From NCBI GenBank assembly GCA_019418525.1, contig DYBS01000075.1:1-8471 (forward strand): a stretch of 8,471 nucleotides of DNA. The letters are read 5' to 3'. The notes below the pieces were generated by a model. That model saw only the letters and a list, made by a program, of their open reading frames with translations, had not been told where the DNA came from and did no database searches. Positions 5,808 through 8,471 of the stretch are shown one piece after another. The DNA is from Clostridiales bacterium. Lineage in GTDB: Bacteria; Bacillota; Clostridia; Oscillospirales; Oscillospiraceae. Made by a program: the position numbers and the translations under genes. The stretch's first letter is position 1. Each line of letters begins with the position of its first letter.

Positions 5808-6494
5808 ATGGCCTATCGTATTTTGATCGTCGACGACGAGCCCGCTCTCCAGAGTATGGTGTGGGAGATCCTGACCCAGGCGGGCTATGAGACGGACGGG
5901 GCACTCTCCTGTGCCCAGGCGCTGGAACAGTTTCGCACAGCACCCCCGGACGCGGTGCTGCTGGATGTGATGCTCCCCGATGGGGACGGGTTCTCTCTTT
6001 TCGGGAAGCTCCGGGAGATCCGGGATGTGCCGGTGCTGTTCCTCTCCGCCCGGGATGAGGATGAGGCCCGGCTCCGCGGCCTGGGGCTGGGCGCGGACGA
6101 CTACATCACCAAACCCTTTCTGCCCCAGGAGCTGCTGCTCCGCCTGCGGGCGGTGCTGCGCCGGGTCTACCGGGAGGAAAGTGATGCGGCCAAACTGGGA
6201 GACATGGAGATCGACTGGGGCAAGGGGACCGTCCGCCGGGGCGGCCAGGAGACTGCCCTCACCGCCAAGGAGTTCGCGCTGCTCCGCAAACTGTGGGAGG
6301 CCCGGGGAAACATCGTCACCATCGACGCCCTGTGCTCGGCACTGTGGGACGGGCCTCTGGTGGGTTATGAGAATACCCTCATGGTCCACATCCGCCGGCT
6401 GCGGGAGAAGGTGGAGGTGGACCCATCCCATCCCAAATTTCTGCTGACGGTGCGCGGCCTGGGCTACCGGCTCCGGCGGGAGGAGACGATATGA
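5808..6494 (+). CDS. OmpR-family response regulator
   Basis: The 228-residue product has a receiver domain (about 1-118) with acidic pair Asp9/Asp10 (ILIVDDEPA), phospho-acceptor Asp53 (LLDVMLPDGDGF), Ser80 in LFLSARD at the switch position, and Lys102 (DDYITKPF). After a short linker comes a winged-helix DNA-binding domain (about 125-225) with LTAKEFALLRKLWE, the recognition-helix region YENTLMVHIRRLREKVE and the closing VRGLGYRL wing. All catalytic residues are present, and the length is normal. ATG at 5808 has AAAGGAGG with eight bases spacing. It overlaps the histidine kinase start by four bases (ATGA), so the two are translationally coupled. Its position opposite an E-loop transporter operon suggests it activates peptide resistance, as BceR, NsrR and CprR do for their transporters. 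Target promoters are inferred, not shown. Confidence 0.93.
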   Translation: MAYRILIVDDEPALQSMVWEILTQAGYETDGALSCAQALEQFRTAPPDAVLLDVMLPDGDGFSLFGKLREIRDVPVLFLSARDEDEARLRGLGLGADDYITKPFLPQELLLRLRAVLRRVYREESDAAKLGDMEIDWGKGTVRRGGQETALTAKEFALLRKLWEARGNIVTIDALCSALWDGPLVGYENTLMVHIRRLREKVEVDPSHPKFLLTVRGLGYRLRREETI

Positions 6495-7696
6495 AGCTGC
6501 GCAGTTTCTGGAAAGGTGCTATGCTGGTGACGGCCTCGGCGCTCCTCATCGCCGTGGTGACGCTGGTGGGGCTGTTCGCCTTCGTCTACTACAACTCAAA
6601 CGGCGGCCGGGACTGGAGTACGCCTATGGCGCAGCTCTCCGATGCCCTGGTCTGGGATGGGACGACTTATTCCTTCACCGGGGACGAGCTGCTGGAGGAG
6701 GACCGCTGGGCCATGCTGCTGAACCAGGAGGGACAGGTGGTGTGGTCCCTCCGCAAGCCGGAGGACGTGCCGGAGCAGTACACGGTCTCCGATGTGGCTG
6801 CGTTTACCCGTTGGTATCTCAGCGACTACCCGGTCCAGAGCTGGGTGCGGGAGGATGGGCTTCTGGTGGTGGGCTCCCCCAAGGGAAGCGTGTGGAAGCA
6901 CGACATTGCCGTAAGCATGCAGGCTATGTATCAGACGCCCGTTTGGTTCCTGGTCTTTTTCCTGCTGGCCCTGGGCGGCGTGCTGGGCCTTACCTGGCTG
7001 GCGGTGGGCCGGTGGTTCCGACAGGATCAACAGGTGCGGGACGCCGCCCGGTCCAATTGGATCAACGGCGTTTCCCACGACATCCGCACGCCGCTGTCGG
7101 TGGTCATGGGCTACGCCGCCCAGTTGGAGGAGGCCCCGGACCTGCCGCCGGAGCATAAGCGCCAGTCCTCCGCCATCCGGGCCCAGAGCCAGGTCATTCG
7201 GGATCTGGTGAATGACCTGAACCTGACCATGCGTCTGGACTGCGAGATGCAGGCCTTGCGGAAGGAGACCATCCAGCCTGCGGCCTTTCTGCGGCAGACA
7301 GCAGCCGATTTCCTTAACGGCGGCATGGGCTCCGGCTTTGATTTTGAGATGAAACTGCCGGAGACGCCTCTGCCGGAGATGGAGGCCGACCCCTTCCTGC
7401 TGCGGCGGGCGGTAAACAATCTGCTCACCAACTGCGTGCGCCACAACGCCCCCCGCTGCACCATCCGTCTGGGAGCCAGGGCAGAGGGCCGGGAACTCAT
7501 CCTGTGGGTAGAGGGTGGAGCCGCGGCGGAACCGATCCAGCCGGATTCTTCCTGTCCGCTGGAGCCCGACGGCGGGGCCGCCCACGGAACCGGCTTAAAG
7601 CTGGTAGCTCAGATCGCCGCCGCCCATGGGGGCAAGGCGGAGTTTCCCAGCGGCACGCCCTATCGGTGTGAGCTGCGGTTGCCGGTAAAGGCATAA
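6491..7696 (+). CDS. Sensor histidine kinase with two TM helices and a degenerate G1 box
   Basis: The 401-residue protein has TM1 at about 10-33, an extracytoplasmic loop of about 115 residues (34-149), TM2 at about 150-173 and a HisKA dimerisation region (about 180-245) with phospho-acceptor His196 in NGVSHDIRTPLSVVMGY. The ATPase domain (about 290-400) shows the N box NNLLTNCVRHN (309-319) and the G2 box HGTGLKLV (365-372). The G1 box, usually D-x-G-x-G after a beta strand, is replaced by WVEGGAAAEP (339-348), so the adenine-contacting Asp is not evident. The reading frame is continuous across it. The mid-sized loop resembles SpaK/CprK-type sensors of lantibiotics more than the short-loop BceS type; the ligand cannot be read from sequence. 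Start ATG overlaps the regulator stop. The gene ends just before the terminator at 7696-7746. Confidence 0.9.
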   Translation: MKLRSFWKGAMLVTASALLIAVVTLVGLFAFVYYNSNGGRDWSTPMAQLSDALVWDGTTYSFTGDELLEEDRWAMLLNQEGQVVWSLRKPEDVPEQYTVSDVAAFTRWYLSDYPVQSWVREDGLLVVGSPKGSVWKHDIAVSMQAMYQTPVWFLVFFLLALGGVLGLTWLAVGRWFRQDQQVRDAARSNWINGVSHDIRTPLSVVMGYAAQLEEAPDLPPEHKRQSSAIRAQSQVIRDLVNDLNLTMRLDCEMQALRKETIQPAAFLRQTAADFLNGGMGSGFDFEMKLPETPLPEMEADPFLLRRAVNNLLTNCVRHNAPRCTIRLGARAEGRELILWVEGGAAAEPIQPDSSCPLEPDGGAAHGTGLKLVAQIAAAHGGKAEFPSGTPYRCELRLPVKA

Positions 7697-7746
7697 AAAG
7701 GCACATCGGAGGATGGTCAAATGGCCGTCTGTCCGATGTGCTTTTC
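7696..7746. terminator. Bidirectional terminator between the kinase and TetR genes
   Basis: Arms GCACATCGGA (7701-7710) and TCCGATGTGC (7732-7741) pair perfectly; an inner GATGG/CCGTC stem (one G-U pair) extends the hairpin. AAAAA precedes it and TTTT follows, giving a U-tract on both strands. It lies between the converging stops at 7694-7696 and 7748-7750 and serves both genes. Confidence 0.85.
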
Positions 7747-7747
7747 T

Positions 7748-8344
7748 TTATTTCTCGCTGCGATTCCTGGGCCGCGCACAGGACTCGATGATGCAGGCAA
7801 TCATCTCCACCTCATCGGCGCAGTCCTGCCGCAGCCACTCCTTGACAATCGCGATGATACCCTCCACATAGTAGGCCATGTAATAGGGACGGTGGGCGGC
7901 GGGAATCTCAAAACGCTCCAGAATGGGGCCGAGGATCTGCTGCTTGAGTTCCCCATATCGTGTATGAGCCCCCATGCTGCTCGGGTTCCGGAAGGCCGCC
8001 TGGTAGACCTTTTTGTTGTCCCGGATGAAGCGGAGATAGGGGAGAAGATAGTCCCGGGTGACCAGTACCAGGTCCTCCCGCTCCCGGGTGCCCATATTGT
8101 CCAAAATCTCTTCTTCCCGCTGGGGAAAATAGGAGCGGAATCGCTGGTTGACCATCTCCAAGGTCTCGTTTACCAGGTCGGAAATGGTCTCATAGTGCAG
8201 GTAAAAGGTGGAGCGGTTCACGCCGGCCTGGCGGCAGAGCTCTTTTACCGTAATATATTCCAGGTCCTTCTCCTCCAGCAGGGCCAGGAGCGCCTCGTCC
8301 ATCCGAAGGGCGGTATTGAAGTATTTGCTTTCGGACTTGTTCAT
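7748..8344 (-). CDS. TetR/AcrR-family transcriptional regulator
   Basis: The 198-residue product has an N-terminal TetR DNA-binding domain: helix FNTALRMDEALLALLEEKD, then the helix-turn-helix ITVKELCRQAGVNRSTFYLH (31-50) and YETISDLVNE. The rest is helical, with a hydrophobic C-terminal half (YYMAYYVEGIIAIVKEWLRQ) like the TetR_C-type domains of small Firmicute regulators; the ligand cannot be predicted. The frame extends upstream to 8410, but I choose ATG at 8344 because GGAGGAGGG lies six to eight bases before it, the residues before it are not TetR-like, and this start leaves the preceding gene intact. It lies 19 bases after the stop of the gene upstream, so both are probably one transcript. 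It may regulate that gene; no operator is visible in the window. It converges on the two-component operon. Confidence 0.9.
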   Translation of the reverse strand: MNKSESKYFNTALRMDEALLALLEEKDLEYITVKELCRQAGVNRSTFYLHYETISDLVNETLEMVNQRFRSYFPQREEEILDNMGTREREDLVLVTRDYLLPYLRFIRDNKKVYQAAFRNPSSMGAHTRYGELKQQILGPILERFEIPAAHRPYYMAYYVEGIIAIVKEWLRQDCADEVEMIACIIESCARPRNRSEK

Positions 8345-8363
8345 CTGCCGCCCTCCTCCTGAT

Positions 8364-8471
8364 TTAATCGGCCGATTCGCTGATTTCCCGGGCCAGCTGC
8401 ATGATCTCAAAGGCGTACTTTTCTTTGCCGGTCCGGAGAAGCTTCTTGTAGATGGGGTAGTTCAGACCCAC
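8364..8471 (-). CDS. C-terminal end of an unidentified protein (5' part outside window)
   Basis: On the minus strand the frame is open from the window edge to TAA at 8366-8364, giving 35 residues that include YPIYKKLLRTGKEKYAFEIM and QLAREISESAD. The composition (Lys/Glu/Leu/Ile helix) and the neat 19-base gap with a Shine-Dalgarno for the TetR gene show it is a real gene end. I do not recognise the family from so short a tail; it looks like a soluble helical C-terminus without membrane segments. Its partner position with a TetR regulator suggests it is part of that regulator's operon. Confidence 0.7.
   Translation of the reverse strand: MGLNYPIYKKLLRTGKEKYAFEIMQLAREISESAD

Noticed and set aside
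6596..7585. 329-codon minus-strand frame opposite the histidine kinase
   Set aside because: Antisense shadow of a kinase with intact H and N boxes; product is Gly/His/Gln-rich with no recognised motif.
8345..8410. Extension of the TetR reading frame to an upstream start at 8410
   Set aside because: Would overlap the 3' end of the upstream gene, adds 22 residues not typical of TetR proteins, and ignores the strong Shine-Dalgarno before the ATG at 8344.

Overview
This 8.5 kb window is GC-rich, with short intergenic gaps, strong AGGAGG-type ribosome binding sites, SLH-domain protein, a LanFEG-type peptide-immunity transporter and a TipAS-like fragment. Together these suggest a chromosomal piece from a Gram-positive anaerobic Firmicute. 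The protein style resembles gut Oscillospiraceae (Flavonifractor/Oscillibacter-like), but that placement is inference. No phage structural gene, intact insertion sequence, CRISPR array, tRNA or rRNA was seen.

Left part (1-2484): the C-terminal end of a plus-strand protein carrying three SLH repeats, which bind cell-wall polymers, faces a convergent minus-strand gene across a strong hairpin. The minus-strand gene encodes an unusual 574-residue protein. Its N-terminal third is an ECF-type sigma factor (regions 2 and 4). This is followed by an Ala/Gly-rich linker, one membrane helix, a Pro/Thr-rich stalk and two Ig-like (BIG-type) segments predicted to lie outside the cell. A good sigma-A-type promoter for it is visible at 2456-2484.

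Middle (about 2490-3225): a gene graveyard without an intact gene. On the minus strand lie the end of one unidentified reading frame and a second frame with its own start and Shine-Dalgarno, broken by a frame change and two in-frame stops. On the plus strand lie an unidentified coding-like segment and the last 32 codons of a TipAS-domain (MerR/TipA-like) regulator. The sigma-gene promoter sits at the 3' end of this debris.

Right-centre (3233-7746): a compact antimicrobial-peptide sensing and resistance locus. A minus-strand operon encodes an ABC ATPase with the E-loop typical of lantibiotic-immunity LanF proteins and two LanE/LanG-type permeases, overlapping or separated by 3 bases, and ending at a hairpin terminator. 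Divergent from it, an OmpR-type response regulator and a two-TM histidine kinase form a second operon with an ATGA overlap. The 152-base divergent region holds three CCTTAC repeats at 22- and 11-base spacing, a plausible shared binding site for the regulator. The logical circuit is: the kinase senses a cationic peptide, the regulator activates the transporter operon, and the transporter expels the peptide. No bacteriocin structural or modification gene is present, so this looks like a stand-alone defence module of the CprABC-CprKR/LanFEG kind.

Right end (7696-8471): a shared bidirectional terminator, then a minus-strand TetR-family regulator preceded by the last 35 codons of an unidentified gene only 19 bases upstream, probably in the same operon.
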